Assembly (NCBI GenBank): GCA_944383765.1
Contig: CALWQT010000001.1
Coordinates: 1-64,000, forward strand
Source of the DNA: an uncultured Lachnospiraceae bacterium
GTDB lineage: Bacteria; Bacillota; Clostridia; Lachnospirales; Lachnospiraceae
Length of the DNA: 64,000 nucleotides
Direction of reading: 5' to 3'
Position numbers and translations under genes: made by a program. Below, in pieces: positions 24,162 through 32,700 of the stretch. The notes below the pieces were generated by a model. It worked only from the letters and a program-made list of their open reading frames with translations. It did not search any database and was not told the DNA's origin. Within the stretch, counting starts at the first letter, position 1. Each line of letters starts with the position of its first letter.

Positions 24162-25442
24162 AAAGAGGGAGTACATATGGATAAGAAGATGTATGACAAT
24201 TGTATCGCTATCTTGAAGAGCGAACTGGTACCAGCTATGGGCTGTACGGAGCCCATCGCCATTGCTTACGCAGCGGCAAAGGCGAGGGCGGTACTGGGCA
24301 AGCTGCCGGAGACCATTGTGGCCCGGTGCAGCGGAAATATCATTAAAAACGTAAAAGGAGTAACGGTACCTAATTCCGGCGGGCTGAAAGGCATTGATGT
24401 AGCGGCTATCCTGGGAGCAGTAGGAGGAAAGGAAGACCTGGAACTGGAAGTGATCAGCCAGGTAACGGAAGAAGACCGGCAGAAGACCAGGGAATTGCTG
24501 GATAAGGGTATCTGCAGCTGCGAACTGGAAGAGGGAGAGGAAAATCTGTATATCCGTATCTATATGACAGCAGGAGAGGACAGCTCCATGGTGGAGATCC
24601 GCTCCAAGCACAACCATATCTGTCGGATCGAAAAGAACGGAGAAGTGGTGTTTTCCCAGGATGACCTGGTAAAGGAGATTTCAGGAGACCGTTCCCTGCT
24701 GACGGTAAAGAACATCCTGGAGTTTGCTGACAGCCTGAACCCGGAAGATGTGGAAGAAGTGCTGGGAAAACAGATCGACTGCAACCGTGCCATATCAGAA
24801 GAAGGAATGACGGGAAAATACGGAGCCAGTGTGGGAAAGACCCTGGTAGAGTGTGTGGGAGACGATGTGCGTACCAGGGCGAAAGCGGCAGCAGCGGCAG
24901 GTTCGGATGCGAGAATGGACGGATGCCCGATGCCGGTGGTGATCAACTCCGGAAGCGGAAACCAGGGAATGACCATCTGCCTGCCGATCCTGACCTATGC
25001 GGAGGAGATGAAAGTGCCCAGAGAGAAGCTTTTAAGGGCGCTGGCGCTGGCAAACCTGATCGCGGTGCATGAGAAGTATTATATCGGAAGCCTGTCCGCA
25101 TACTGCGGAGCGACCTGCGCAGGGTGTGCGGCAGCCTGCGGAATCGCCTATCTGAAGGGGGCAGGTTATGAAGTGATCTCCCAGACGATCGTCAATGCCA
25201 TTGCAGACATCGGCGGTATGGTATGCGACGGAGCGAAGCCGTCCTGTGCCGCTAAGATCGCCAGTGCAGTGGAAGCCGGTCTGATGGGATATGAGCTGGC
25301 AGTGAGAGGAAAAGGTTTCCATGACGGGGAAGGCCTGGTAGCAGGAGATGTGGAACAGACTATACAGAACCTGGGCCGTATGGGAAGAGAAGGAATGAAG
25401 AGCACGGACGTGGAAATCCTGAATATCATGATCGGAAAATAA
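24162..25442 (+). repeat. 1,281-bp near-identical repeat, copy 2
   Basis: Direct repeat of 19436-20716. The homology stops exactly at the stop codon and just before the ribosome site, so it is a gene-sized unit rather than a larger segmental copy. Confidence 0.9.
24177..25442 (+). CDS. L-cysteine desulfidase / UPF0597 (CyuA-like) family enzyme, copy 2
   Basis: Protein identical to the product of 19451-20716 (421 residues, all Cys motifs kept). The DNA differs by two silent changes noticed near the 5' end. Unlike copy 1, it is the only gene behind its own promoter and ends in its own terminator, with a GntR regulator divergent. It would allow the cell to make the enzyme without the importer and kinase genes. 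The near-identity beside clearly diverged GntR paralogues suggests gene conversion between the copies or selection for dosage. Confidence 0.82.
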   Translation: MDKKMYDNCIAILKSELVPAMGCTEPIAIAYAAAKARAVLGKLPETIVARCSGNIIKNVKGVTVPNSGGLKGIDVAAILGAVGGKEDLELEVISQVTEEDRQKTRELLDKGICSCELEEGEENLYIRIYMTAGEDSSMVEIRSKHNHICRIEKNGEVVFSQDDLVKEISGDRSLLTVKNILEFADSLNPEDVEEVLGKQIDCNRAISEEGMTGKYGASVGKTLVECVGDDVRTRAKAAAAAGSDARMDGCPMPVVINSGSGNQGMTICLPILTYAEEMKVPREKLLRALALANLIAVHEKYYIGSLSAYCGATCAGCAAACGIAYLKGAGYEVISQTIVNAIADIGGMVCDGAKPSCAAKIASAVEAGLMGYELAVRGKGFHDGEGLVAGDVEQTIQNLGRMGREGMKSTDVEILNIMIGK

Positions 25443-25460
25443 TGGAAAAATAAGGATAGA

Positions 25461-25506
25461 AATCCCCGGAAGATAGGATTTAACCGCATCTTCCGGGGAT
25501 TTTTTG
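25461..25506. terminator. Bidirectional intrinsic terminator
   Basis: AATCCCCGGAAGAT pairs with ATCTTCCGGGGATT around a 13-base loop, followed by TTTTTT. It separates the desulfidase from the convergent MarR gene. Confidence 0.9.
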
Positions 25507-25514
25507 CTTTTGGT

Positions 25515-25946
25515 TTACCGGGAAACATTGGCTGCCATGATCGAGAGGATCCGGCGCAGTTCCTCGATTTCTTCCTGAGTGAGCCCCTGATACTGGACTT
25601 CAAACAATTTATGGGATATAAGGGAAAAAACTGGTTCCAGTGCTTCCCCTTCTTCTGTCAGGGCAACCATAGTGGTGCGTTTATCCTGCTGGGATTTCCA
25701 GCTTTTGATATAACCTTTGGATTCCAGTTTGTCCACCAGGGTAGTGACAGTCTGGGGAGTTTTCCCAATCTTGGCTGCCAGTTCATTCATGGAGAGGCTT
25801 CGGCCCCCGAAAAGGGCTGCAAGGATGGCTCCGTGGGAAGGAACGATTCCGGTAATGCCGGATTGTTTCAATTCGGCAACCAAAAGGTCGTCCAGTCCCT
25901 TATGGACTTTGGAGATCAAAGTAAGTGTATTATCGGAATGTGTCAT
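25515..25946 (-). CDS. MarR-family transcriptional regulator
   Basis: A 143-residue winged-helix protein. The DNA-binding part is SMNELAAKIGKTPQTVTTLV, followed by DKLESKGYIKSWKSQQDKR, where DKR is the usual MarR wing ending. Helices at both ends (LISKVHKGLDDLL and LTQEEIEELRRIL) would make the dimer interface. Its ATG overlaps the symporter stop (ATGA), so it is co-transcribed and likely controls that operon. The ligand is unknown. Confidence 0.88.
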   Translation of the reverse strand: MTHSDNTLTLISKVHKGLDDLLVAELKQSGITGIVPSHGAILAALFGGRSLSMNELAAKIGKTPQTVTTLVDKLESKGYIKSWKSQQDKRTTMVALTEEGEALEPVFSLISHKLFEVQYQGLTQEEIEELRRILSIMAANVSR

Positions 25947-27187
25947 GACTGTCTCCCTTCCTTTCTGTGATAGTTGCCCAGAAGGTCTGCCTGGGAGATA
26001 AAACGATCCGCTTTTTCATAGTCCGGTCTGGTGCACAGGCTGACAGTGGTATAGATGATGACCGAAAGCCCCACACCCAGAATGACCTGGAGGGCAGACT
26101 GGTTTTCCCAGAATGCGGGAAGGTTGACGCCGAAGCTGATGAGCAGGTTGTAAATACAGTAGCACAATCCCACAGCCATAGAAGCAATGGCTCCTGTATT
26201 GATCAGGGAATCCATGGTGGACATGATAGCAGCGGAGATGCCGACAAAGACCAGAGCTCCCAGAGCGGGAGACATATGGTTCATAACGATGGATGTGACG
26301 ATTCCTCCCTCTGGCAGAGAGTCAAACATGGTGATCCCTGCCATTCCGGTGAGCACTACGATCAGGTACAGGGGAATATAGGCAAAAAAACTGAGTACTG
26401 CCATTTTTCTGGCATCCGAAGTCGTTCTGGCAGCAGAAATACGCTGCCATACATTTGCCTGGATCATCCAGGCACAGCCAAATGTGATCACGTAAGTGGC
26501 ATATTTGGAGGCGCCGGCGGTGAGGCTCATATAATCCTGTTTCCCGGCCAGAGCGGCAGCAGCGCGGATCTCGGTGAAACCTCCGGAATGGGACATGGCA
26601 ACCAGAAAAACGGCAATAGCGGAAATAAGCAGCAGTACGAACTGGATAATATCGGTCAGTACCACTCCACGGAAGCCGCCGAACATGGAGTAGATCAGTA
26701 CGATACCGGTACCTGCCAGCACTGCCAGCTCATAGTTCAGTCCTAAATAAGTACCGAAGAAATTTCCCACTCCCACCATCTGGGAAGCGGCGGAAAAGGT
26801 CATGAAGATCAGGATCATGACGGATAAAATCCTGGATACCGTAGGAGAATATCTGGCTTCCATCATATTTCCCTGAGTCAGATAGCCGACTCTCCGGATT
26901 GCTTTTGCGCCGAAGATCATCAGCAGGGTAGATAAAAGGACAGGTACCCCGTAGTACCAGAAGGCGCCTAAACCATCGGAATAGGCCAGGTCAGCGGTAG
27001 ACAGGGCGGACCCTGCGCCCCACCAGGAAGCAACGAAGGTGATGGATAAAGCCCAGAAGGGAAGGGTTCTCCCGGCAAAGAAAAAATCCAGTGCATTCTG
27101 ATTCTTTTTTTCTCTGGATACGGCAAACAGCAAAAGGGCGAAATATGCCAGTAAGCCGATGAGAGAAGTAATCTGTAAAGCAGTCAA
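25943..27187 (-). CDS. Sodium:solute symporter (SSS) family transporter
   Basis: A 414-residue membrane protein with about twelve hydrophobic segments. SSS features are DFFFAGRTLPFWALSITFVA with the family's ASWWGAGSALSTADLAY in TM2, YSMFGGFRGVVLTDIIQF, and the Na+-site region GISAAIMSTMDSLINTGA. The start is taken as TTG at 27187, eight bases after GGAGG; the upstream TTG at 27202 overlaps the ribosome site itself. Length is a little short for the family (450-550). Substrate cannot be read; members carry proline, pantothenate, sugars and carboxylates. It is first in a two-gene operon with the MarR regulator. Confidence 0.87.
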   Translation of the reverse strand: MTALQITSLIGLLAYFALLLFAVSREKKNQNALDFFFAGRTLPFWALSITFVASWWGAGSALSTADLAYSDGLGAFWYYGVPVLLSTLLMIFGAKAIRRVGYLTQGNMMEARYSPTVSRILSVMILIFMTFSAASQMVGVGNFFGTYLGLNYELAVLAGTGIVLIYSMFGGFRGVVLTDIIQFVLLLISAIAVFLVAMSHSGGFTEIRAAAALAGKQDYMSLTAGASKYATYVITFGCAWMIQANVWQRISAARTTSDARKMAVLSFFAYIPLYLIVVLTGMAGITMFDSLPEGGIVTSIVMNHMSPALGALVFVGISAAIMSTMDSLINTGAIASMAVGLCYCIYNLLISFGVNLPAFWENQSALQVILGVGLSVIIYTTVSLCTRPDYEKADRFISQADLLGNYHRKEGRQS

Positions 27188-27242
27188 TCGAAAAACCTCC
27201 AATCATAATAGAAAATGTGTGTATCGTTTGAAAGATATGAGC

Positions 27243-27271
27243 ATTATAATTCGACATCGAAATAAAGTCAA
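27243..27271 (-). promoter_or_regulatory. Promoter of the symporter-MarR operon
   Basis: On the minus strand, TTGACT-17 nt-TATAAT, 56 bases upstream of the TTG start. Confidence 0.75.
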
Positions 27272-27399
27272 GAGATGATTTCCAGGTCTTCCTTTCCTAC
27301 AGGCCAGTTTACTTTTAAGTACGGGGTGTTTATAATGAATGAAAGATTTAAGTTTAGAGGAAAGATCATGGAAAAGAGAGAAAAAAGTTTGGGAAGGGC

Positions 27400-27906
27400 A
27401 GGCTGGAACCTTACCGGGGAAATATCTTTCTGGGAGGCAGAAATCTGTCTGCCTTCAGCCGGAGAGAACTGGCGGAAGTGATCGCCATCGTTCCTCAGAC
27501 TCCTTTTCTGACTGCGGATACTGTTTTTGCAAACATCTGTTATGGAATGAAACGGAATGTGACCATGGCTGAAGTAGAAGAAGCAGCAAGAAAAGCCTGT
27601 ATCCATCAGGTGATTGACCAGATGCCGGGGAAATATCAGTTCCAGGTAGCGGAAGGAGGCAGCAATCTGTCAGGAGGACAGAGACAGAGAATCGCCCTTG
27701 CCAGGATATTTCTGAAAAAACCGGAAATTTTGATCCTGGATGAAGCAACCTCTGCCCTGGATAATACTTCGGAGCGGCAGATCCAGAATGAGATTGAAAA
27801 GATGAAAGAGGAGTATGGCACTACGGTCATATCCATTGCCCACCGTCTGACTACACTGAAAAACTGTGATGAGATCATTGTTATGGATAAAGGGATTCTA
27901 AAATAG
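27400..27906 (+). pseudogene. 3' remnant of an ABC exporter ATPase domain
   Basis: Homology begins at about 27400 with RLEPYRGNIFLGG, runs through the Q-loop IVPQTPFLTADTVFANI, signature NLSGGQRQRIALARI, Walker B ILILDEATSALD and switch AHRLTTL, and ends at 27906. The membrane domain and Walker A are missing, and no proper start precedes it. A GTG at 27478 opens a 142-residue frame, but without Walker A it cannot bind ATP normally. The D-loop and signature show it came from an exporter-type (ABCB-like) transporter. The 5' break lies in 27,300-27,400 where no gene is recognised. Confidence 0.75.
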
Positions 27907-27949
27907 GACGGAAAGCATATGCTGAAAAAAAGAGAAGGGAAACAGGATC

Positions 27950-28882
27950 GTGCGGTATTGCAATGGAGTGTTTGAAGGAGGAGGAGTCCGGGGAATCGGC
28001 CATGTAGGAGCAGTCTGCCGGCTGGAACAGGAGGGAATCCGGTTCGTGGATCTGGCTGGTTCTTCTGCCGGTGCTATCGTAGCTGCATTGCTGGCAGCTG
28101 GGTACAGCGGCAGGGAATTGCAGCAGGAAATGGAGACACTGGATTATGAAGCATTCAAGGGAAAGGACTTTCTGGACCGTTTAGGAACGGTGGGAAAGGC
28201 ACTTTCCCTTCTGTTTCATTTTGGGGTTTATGATACGGATTACCTGGAAGCGTGGGTGAGAGGACTGATAGAGAGAAAACAGGTGATAACCTTTGGAGAT
28301 GTGAAAAAACTGGGAAGAAAACTGAAGATCACAGCCAGCGACTTAACAGACAGAAAACTTCTGATCCTGCCGGACAGCCTGGAGCAGTTCGGAATTTTGG
28401 GTGATGATTTTCCGGTTTCCAGGGCAGTTGCCATGAGTGCAAGCATTCCCATATTTTTTGAACCGGCTGTGCTGGTGGACAGGGATGGAAAGGAACATCT
28501 GGTTGCAGATGGAGGGCTGCTGAGCAATTATCCCATGTGGGTCCTGGAAGACAGCCAGCTGGGAGGAAGGCGTCCCACCCTGGGATTTCGTTTTTCAGGG
28601 GAGCAGAAACAGGAAAATGGCAGGAATGAAAACAGGAAGTTTGGCCTGGCAGAATATCTGATGTCTATCGCAGATACCTGCATGGATGCCATTGATAACA
28701 GCCATATATCGTCAGAAGAGGGAGAGAGGACGATATGGATTTCTACCACGATTACTCTGAATGGAGGTTCCAGAAACATCCATGCCACAGAATTTGGGAT
28801 CAGCCGGGAAGAAAGCCAGGCCTTGTTTGAAAATGGAAGCCGGGCAGCGGAACGTTTTCTTTTGCAGAAAAATGTGTTATGA
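27950..28882 (+). CDS. Patatin-like phospholipase
   Basis: A 310-residue patatin-family lipid acyl hydrolase. The oxyanion loop EGGGVRGIGHVGAVCRLE is at residues ~9-26, the nucleophile Ser is in GSSAGAIVAALLA (Gly-x-Ser-x-Gly) near residue 39, and the catalytic Asp is in VADGGLLSNYP near 190. The GTG start at 27950 is preceded by AAGGGA; no ATG fits. No signal peptide is visible, so action on cytoplasmic-face lipids is likely. It is followed 38 bases later by YedF, possibly in one operon. Confidence 0.87.
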   Translation: MRYCNGVFEGGGVRGIGHVGAVCRLEQEGIRFVDLAGSSAGAIVAALLAAGYSGRELQQEMETLDYEAFKGKDFLDRLGTVGKALSLLFHFGVYDTDYLEAWVRGLIERKQVITFGDVKKLGRKLKITASDLTDRKLLILPDSLEQFGILGDDFPVSRAVAMSASIPIFFEPAVLVDRDGKEHLVADGGLLSNYPMWVLEDSQLGGRRPTLGFRFSGEQKQENGRNENRKFGLAEYLMSIADTCMDAIDNSHISSEEGERTIWISTTITLNGGSRNIHATEFGISREESQALFENGSRAAERFLLQKNVL

Positions 28883-28920
28883 TAAGGACGTCCTAATCTG
28901 GAAACGAAGGAGGAACAAAG

Positions 28921-29637
28921 ATGATCAAGCTGATTGACATGAGAGGGGTTGCCTGTCCGGGACCGGTGATCGCAGTAAAAAAAGAAGCAGAGGATATGAT
29001 TGCCGGTGAACTGGAAGTTCTGGTGGATAACCAGGCGGCAGTGCAGAATCTGAGTAAATATGGAGAATATAAAGGGTTTGAAGTGACCTGGGAGAAAAAG
29101 GCAGAGAAAGAATTTTCTGTCCATATTCTGGTGGGGCCGAAAGCCTTACGCTCCTCCGGTGAATTTCTCACCCTGCATGATGAGCAGGATGAAAAGCGAA
29201 GAGAGCTGGAAAAAGAAAAGGAAGAGAAAGAAAAGGGAACCTGCGAAACCTGCAGCCTGGTAGACCCGGAAAGTGTTATGGCAGTGGAAAGCCCTGTGGA
29301 TACAGGGGCTGTTATGGTAATCTCTTCTGACCTGATGGGAACCGGTGATGAAGACCTGGGACGTATCCTGATGAAAGGATTTCTGTATGCCATGACGGAA
29401 CAGGAAAAAGTGCCGGAAGAGATTATCCTGTATAACCGGGGAGTGATGCTGGCTGTGGAAGGTGCGGAAAGTCTGGAAGACCTGAAAACCATCCGTAACA
29501 GCGGCAGCAGGATCTATGCCTGCGGAACCTGTCTGAACCATTACGGACTGATGGACCGGCTTGCAGTAGGCGAGGTTACGAATATGTATGAGATTACCGA
29601 AAAACTGATGAAAGCCCGGAAAGTGATACGGCCGTGA
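28921..29637 (+). CDS. yedF: YedF: TusA-like sulfurtransferase fused to DsrE-like domain
   Basis: A 238-residue two-domain protein. Residues 1-75 are a TusA/SirA fold with MRGVACPGPVIAVKKEAE, where the CPGP Cys is the sulfur/selenium carrier. A charged linker (~95-125) containing CETC leads to a DsrE-like domain (AVMVISSDLMGTGDEDLG, then GSRIYACGTCLNHYG with a CGTC pair). This layout is the YedF family linked to selenium metabolism in Clostridia. Actual selenium genes (selD, yedE) are not in the window. GGAGG precedes the start. The DNA glycosylase start overlaps its stop. Confidence 0.85.
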   Translation: MIKLIDMRGVACPGPVIAVKKEAEDMIAGELEVLVDNQAAVQNLSKYGEYKGFEVTWEKKAEKEFSVHILVGPKALRSSGEFLTLHDEQDEKRRELEKEKEEKEKGTCETCSLVDPESVMAVESPVDTGAVMVISSDLMGTGDEDLGRILMKGFLYAMTEQEKVPEEIILYNRGVMLAVEGAESLEDLKTIRNSGSRIYACGTCLNHYGLMDRLAVGEVTNMYEITEKLMKARKVIRP

Positions 29638-30125
29638 CGGAGCGGGTGGAACATGAGTTTCTGCCGGTATTTGATCAAGACTGCCGGGTGCTGGTCCTGG
29701 GAACTATGCCGTCTCCCAAGTCCAGGGAAGAGGGCTTTTACTATGGGCACCCCAGGAACCGTTTCTGGCCTGTGATGGCGGAGGTCCTTCAGGAACCGTG
29801 CCCGAAAACGACAGAAGAAAAAACGAGAATGCTTCTGCAGCATCATATCGCTCTTTGGGATGTGTTAAAAAGCTGTGAGATCCATGGAGCGGAAGATACC
29901 AGCATCCGGAATCCGGAGCCGAATGATATGGGGATTATTTTAAGCTGTGCCAGGATTCAGGCAGTATTTGCCACAGGCACAAAAGCTGCATCTTTATTCA
30001 AAAAGCTCTGTACGCCTGTTACCGGTATTTCTGCCATAACCCTGCCTTCTACCAGTCCTGCCAACTGCCGGATATCCTGGGAGGAGCTGATCCGGGAGTA
30101 TGGCAGAATCCTGGAATATCTGTGA
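29634..30125 (+). CDS. DNA-deoxyinosine (hypoxanthine) glycosylase, UDG superfamily
   Basis: A 163-residue protein. The active-site motif VLVLGTMPSPKSREEGFYYG followed by HPRNRFW is the form seen in the hypoxanthine-DNA glycosylase branch of the uracil-DNA glycosylase superfamily, with the Asn of HPRNRFW as conserved residue. The second motif LPSTSPAN is close to the C terminus. It would remove deaminated adenine from DNA. The start is a GTG that overlaps the TGA of YedF (GTGA), so expression is coupled. Confidence 0.83.
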   Translation: MTERVEHEFLPVFDQDCRVLVLGTMPSPKSREEGFYYGHPRNRFWPVMAEVLQEPCPKTTEEKTRMLLQHHIALWDVLKSCEIHGAEDTSIRNPEPNDMGIILSCARIQAVFATGTKAASLFKKLCTPVTGISAITLPSTSPANCRISWEELIREYGRILEYL

Positions 30126-30131
30126 CCGTTG

Positions 30132-30160
30132 TTGACAAATGAAAGGAACAGGGGTATAAT
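30132..30160 (+). promoter_or_regulatory. Promoter of the DUF6465 gene
   Basis: TTGACA-17 nt-TATAAT, both boxes perfect consensus. It begins seven bases after the glycosylase stop and suggests high expression of the next gene. Confidence 0.85.
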
Positions 30161-30234
30161 TTTCCTCGAAAATTCCTTGATAACGGCAGCTTGTGTTACC
30201 TGAATGGAAAGGATATTACGAGGAGGAAAAGATT

Positions 30235-30597
30235 ATGACATCCAAAAAAGTAAGTGGAAAGGCAGAGGCTGTCAAAGAGGCAGAAGCGCCAAAAACAGTA
30301 AAGGCAGTGGAGAAAGAGACAGCTCCAAAGGCAGCGGCTTCTAAAACAGCTGCAAAAGCTCCGGCGAAGAAACCGGCTGCGAAGAAAGTGGAACCGAAGG
30401 CATCGGTTGTGATCGAATTTGGTGGAAAACAGATCGTAGCAAAAGATGTGCTGGCAGCAGCGAAAAAAGACTTTACGAAAAAGCATAAAGGAACTGAGTT
30501 AAAGAGTATCAGTTTATATATTAAACCGGAAGAATCTGTAGCCTACTATGTAGCAAACAATGGAGTAGGAGATCCTGAGGATAAAGTAGAATTTTAA
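30235..30597 (+). CDS. DUF6465 family protein with Lys/Ala-rich N-terminal tail
   Basis: A 120-residue basic protein. Residues ~8-58 are a low-complexity Ala/Lys/Pro tail (KAPAKKPAAKKVEPKA), like histone H1 or bacterial nucleoid protein tails. Residues 58-120 are a small domain with VVIEFGGKQIVAKDVLAAAK and SISLYIKPEESVAYYV, which I recognise as DUF6465, common in Lachnospiraceae. It has a perfect promoter, AGGAGG ribosome site and its own terminator, so it is an abundant stand-alone product. A DNA- or RNA-binding role is suggested by the tail but unproven. Confidence 0.8.
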   Translation: MTSKKVSGKAEAVKEAEAPKTVKAVEKETAPKAAASKTAAKAPAKKPAAKKVEPKASVVIEFGGKQIVAKDVLAAAKKDFTKKHKGTELKSISLYIKPEESVAYYVANNGVGDPEDKVEF

Positions 30598-30606
30598 GTT
30601 CGTAGG

Positions 30607-30641
30607 AAAAAGCCGCATATCAGTATGGTATGCGGCTTTTT
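30607..30641. terminator. Bidirectional intrinsic terminator
   Basis: AAAAAGCCGCATA pairs with TATGCGGCTTTTT around a nine-base loop. It serves the DUF6465 gene and the convergent membrane protein gene. Confidence 0.9.
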
Positions 30642-30655
30642 GGTTGACAGGAAAT

Positions 30656-31201
30656 TTAGGATCCCTCCATCCTTCTGTGAAGCCTGCGGAGAAGGACACC
30701 AGATGCGGCAGTTAAAAAGATTTCCAGGGCACTGGTCACCATACCGGCAGTCCATAGCAGAATTAGGGAAATGGAAGTGATCAGGCAGAATCCGGTAAGA
30801 TACAGCCGTCCTGCCCGGGGATTCTTTTTCCGGTAACAGAGTAACAGCATCAAAAGTCCCAGCAGGAAGAAAAAAGGGGACAGAAATGCGCAGTAAAAAT
30901 GAATACGGGACCAGAATGGAAATGTTTCCGGAAGATATGGGGTCAGAATGGCTATCCCCAGGATCACACAGGAAATACGGACCAGGAGAACGGCTTTTCC
31001 TGCATAGGAAAGCCGTTGGGACAGAGAACCAAACCAGTGGGAAAAGCAGATGATCACAGAAAATGCCCACATGAGGAATAAAGGTTCTTTCTGGTTGCCG
31101 TTTCTTAGAATGGAAAAGTTTGTGGTCATCCAGTTGCTGGTTCCGGCGAACAGAATGGAAGAAACAGGGATAAAAAAATAAGCGAAAAAATCATGTAACA
31201 T
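30656..31201 (-). CDS. Small integral membrane protein, DUF998-like
   Basis: A 181-residue protein with about six transmembrane segments and short loops. It starts MLHDFFAYFFIPVSSILFAG and contains GTSNWMTTNFS, then several hydrophobic helices separated by Arg/Lys (LCYRKKNPRAGRLYLTGF), and ends with the basic RRLHRRMEGS. The start at 31201 is chosen because AAGGAGG lies just upstream and inside a possible longer frame. The arrangement resembles DUF998-type proteins, but I am unsure. No neighbours suggest a role. Confidence 0.6.
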   Translation of the reverse strand: MLHDFFAYFFIPVSSILFAGTSNWMTTNFSILRNGNQKEPLFLMWAFSVIICFSHWFGSLSQRLSYAGKAVLLVRISCVILGIAILTPYLPETFPFWSRIHFYCAFLSPFFFLLGLLMLLLCYRKKNPRAGRLYLTGFCLITSISLILLWTAGMVTSALEIFLTAASGVLLRRLHRRMEGS

Positions 31202-31314
31202 GGAAATCCTCCTTAACATGCCGGAAGTTTTTGCAGGTATTCGTAGTATACCCGGAAATATGAAAAGGAATATTGGAGAAGTTTTCCTGAAAGAATGGGA
31301 TAGAGAGGTTTGGA

Positions 31315-32700
31315 ATGACAGGATTGCCAGAAGGATTTACAGAGAGAATGAAAGCTCTGTTGGGAGAAGAATACGAAGCGTTTGAAAACAGCAGCAGGAA
31401 GGAAAGGACCCAGGGTCTGCGGGCCAATCTGCTGAAAGCGGAAGAAGAGCATTTTCAGGAAAGATTTTCTTCCTTTGGATTACGGAAGATTCCGTGGGTA
31501 AAAGAAGGATTTTATTACGATGAGACAACCCGTCCGGGAAAAAGCCCATGGCATGAAGCCGGAGCGTTTTATATCCAGGAACCCAGTGCCATGGCAGTGG
31601 TATCTTTGCTGGACCCGAAACCGGGAGAAAAGGTGCTGGACCTGTGCGCGGCTCCCGGCGGCAAGACGAGCCATGCGGCTTCCAGAATGAAAGGGAAAGG
31701 GCTTCTGGTAAGCAATGAGATTCATCCTGCCCGGGCAAAAATACTGTCCCAGAATGTGGAACGTATGGGAATGACGGGAACTGTGGTGACAAACAGTGAT
31801 CCGGCCGGGCTGAAACCTTATTTTCCGGAATTTTTTGATAAGATTATCGTGGATGCCCCCTGTTCCGGAGAAGGAATGTTCCGGAAAGAGGAGGAAGCAG
31901 TGGAACAGTGGAGCCTGGAGAATGTGCTTCGGTGTGCCATAAGGCAGCTGGAAATCCTGGACTGTGCGGCAGCCATGCTTCGTCCGGGAGGAAGGCTTGT
32001 TTATTCTACCTGTACCTTTGCCCCGGAGGAAGATGAGGGAACAGTGGAGAGATTTCTGGAACAGCACCCGGAATTTTCTGTTGTCAGGACAGAGCCAATG
32101 CCGGGGCTGAGCCAGGGAAGGCCTGAATGGGTTCCGGGAGGACGGAAGGAACTGGCTGATACCTTTCGTATCTGGCCCCATAAGTCGGAAGGAGAGGGCC
32201 ATTATCTGGCATTGCTGGAAAAGAAGGGCGATGCCTGGAACCGGGAAGGAAAACAACCGGTATATTGGAAGGATAAAAATCTGGGAAAAGACCTGGAGCA
32301 GATGCTTGCAGAAGTATGCCCGGGAGCTGACTGGCTGCAGGGGAGAAAGGAATGGGTCCGTTTCGGTGACCAGATTTACCTGCTTCCTGGTCAGATGCCT
32401 GATTTTGACGGCCTTCGGGTACTCAGGGCTGGCCTGCATGTGGCTTCTGTAAAAAAGAACCGGCTGGAGCCGGCACATGCCCTGGCAGCTGCCCTGAAAC
32501 CGGAGGAGGCGGCAGAGGTCTGCCGGCTGGATCCGGAAGGAGAAAAGGTAAAACGCTATCTGAATGGAGAAACCCTGGCCAGAGAAGGCAGAAATGGATG
32601 GGTTTTAGTATGTGTGGGCCCCTATTCCCTTGGCTGGGGAAAACAGGCAGGGGGAACCGTAAAAAATCATTATCCGAAAGGGCTGCGCCGTCAGCTTTGA
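31315..32700 (+). CDS. RsmF-type 16S rRNA m5C methyltransferase (RsmB/NOP2/Sun family)
   Basis: A 461-residue SAM-dependent methyltransferase. The SAM motif is KVLDLCAAPGGKTSHAASRM near residues 105-125. The first catalytic Cys is in DAPCSGEGMFRK, the second in YSTCTFAPEEDEGTV, both required in this family. The C-terminal ~150 residues match the RsmF extension (a PUA-like domain, with SLGWGKQAGGTVKNHYPKGL at the end). GAGAGG precedes the ATG. It modifies cytosine in 16S rRNA. The 3' end overlaps the convergent pseudouridine synthase by ten bases. Confidence 0.88.
   Translation: MTGLPEGFTERMKALLGEEYEAFENSSRKERTQGLRANLLKAEEEHFQERFSSFGLRKIPWVKEGFYYDETTRPGKSPWHEAGAFYIQEPSAMAVVSLLDPKPGEKVLDLCAAPGGKTSHAASRMKGKGLLVSNEIHPARAKILSQNVERMGMTGTVVTNSDPAGLKPYFPEFFDKIIVDAPCSGEGMFRKEEEAVEQWSLENVLRCAIRQLEILDCAAAMLRPGGRLVYSTCTFAPEEDEGTVERFLEQHPEFSVVRTEPMPGLSQGRPEWVPGGRKELADTFRIWPHKSEGEGHYLALLEKKGDAWNREGKQPVYWKDKNLGKDLEQMLAEVCPGADWLQGRKEWVRFGDQIYLLPGQMPDFDGLRVLRAGLHVASVKKNRLEPAHALAAALKPEEAAEVCRLDPEGEKVKRYLNGETLAREGRNGWVLVCVGPYSLGWGKQAGGTVKNHYPKGLRRQL

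Noticed and set aside
24162-25442. Assembly duplication artefact of the desulfidase gene
   Set aside because: The copies have different flanks, separate promoters and terminators, and a few base differences, so a real duplication is more likely, although long reads would settle it.
27335-27481. Short open frame starting ATGAATGAAAG before the ABC remnant
   Set aside because: It runs into the ABC fragment in the wrong frame and shows no recognisable protein.
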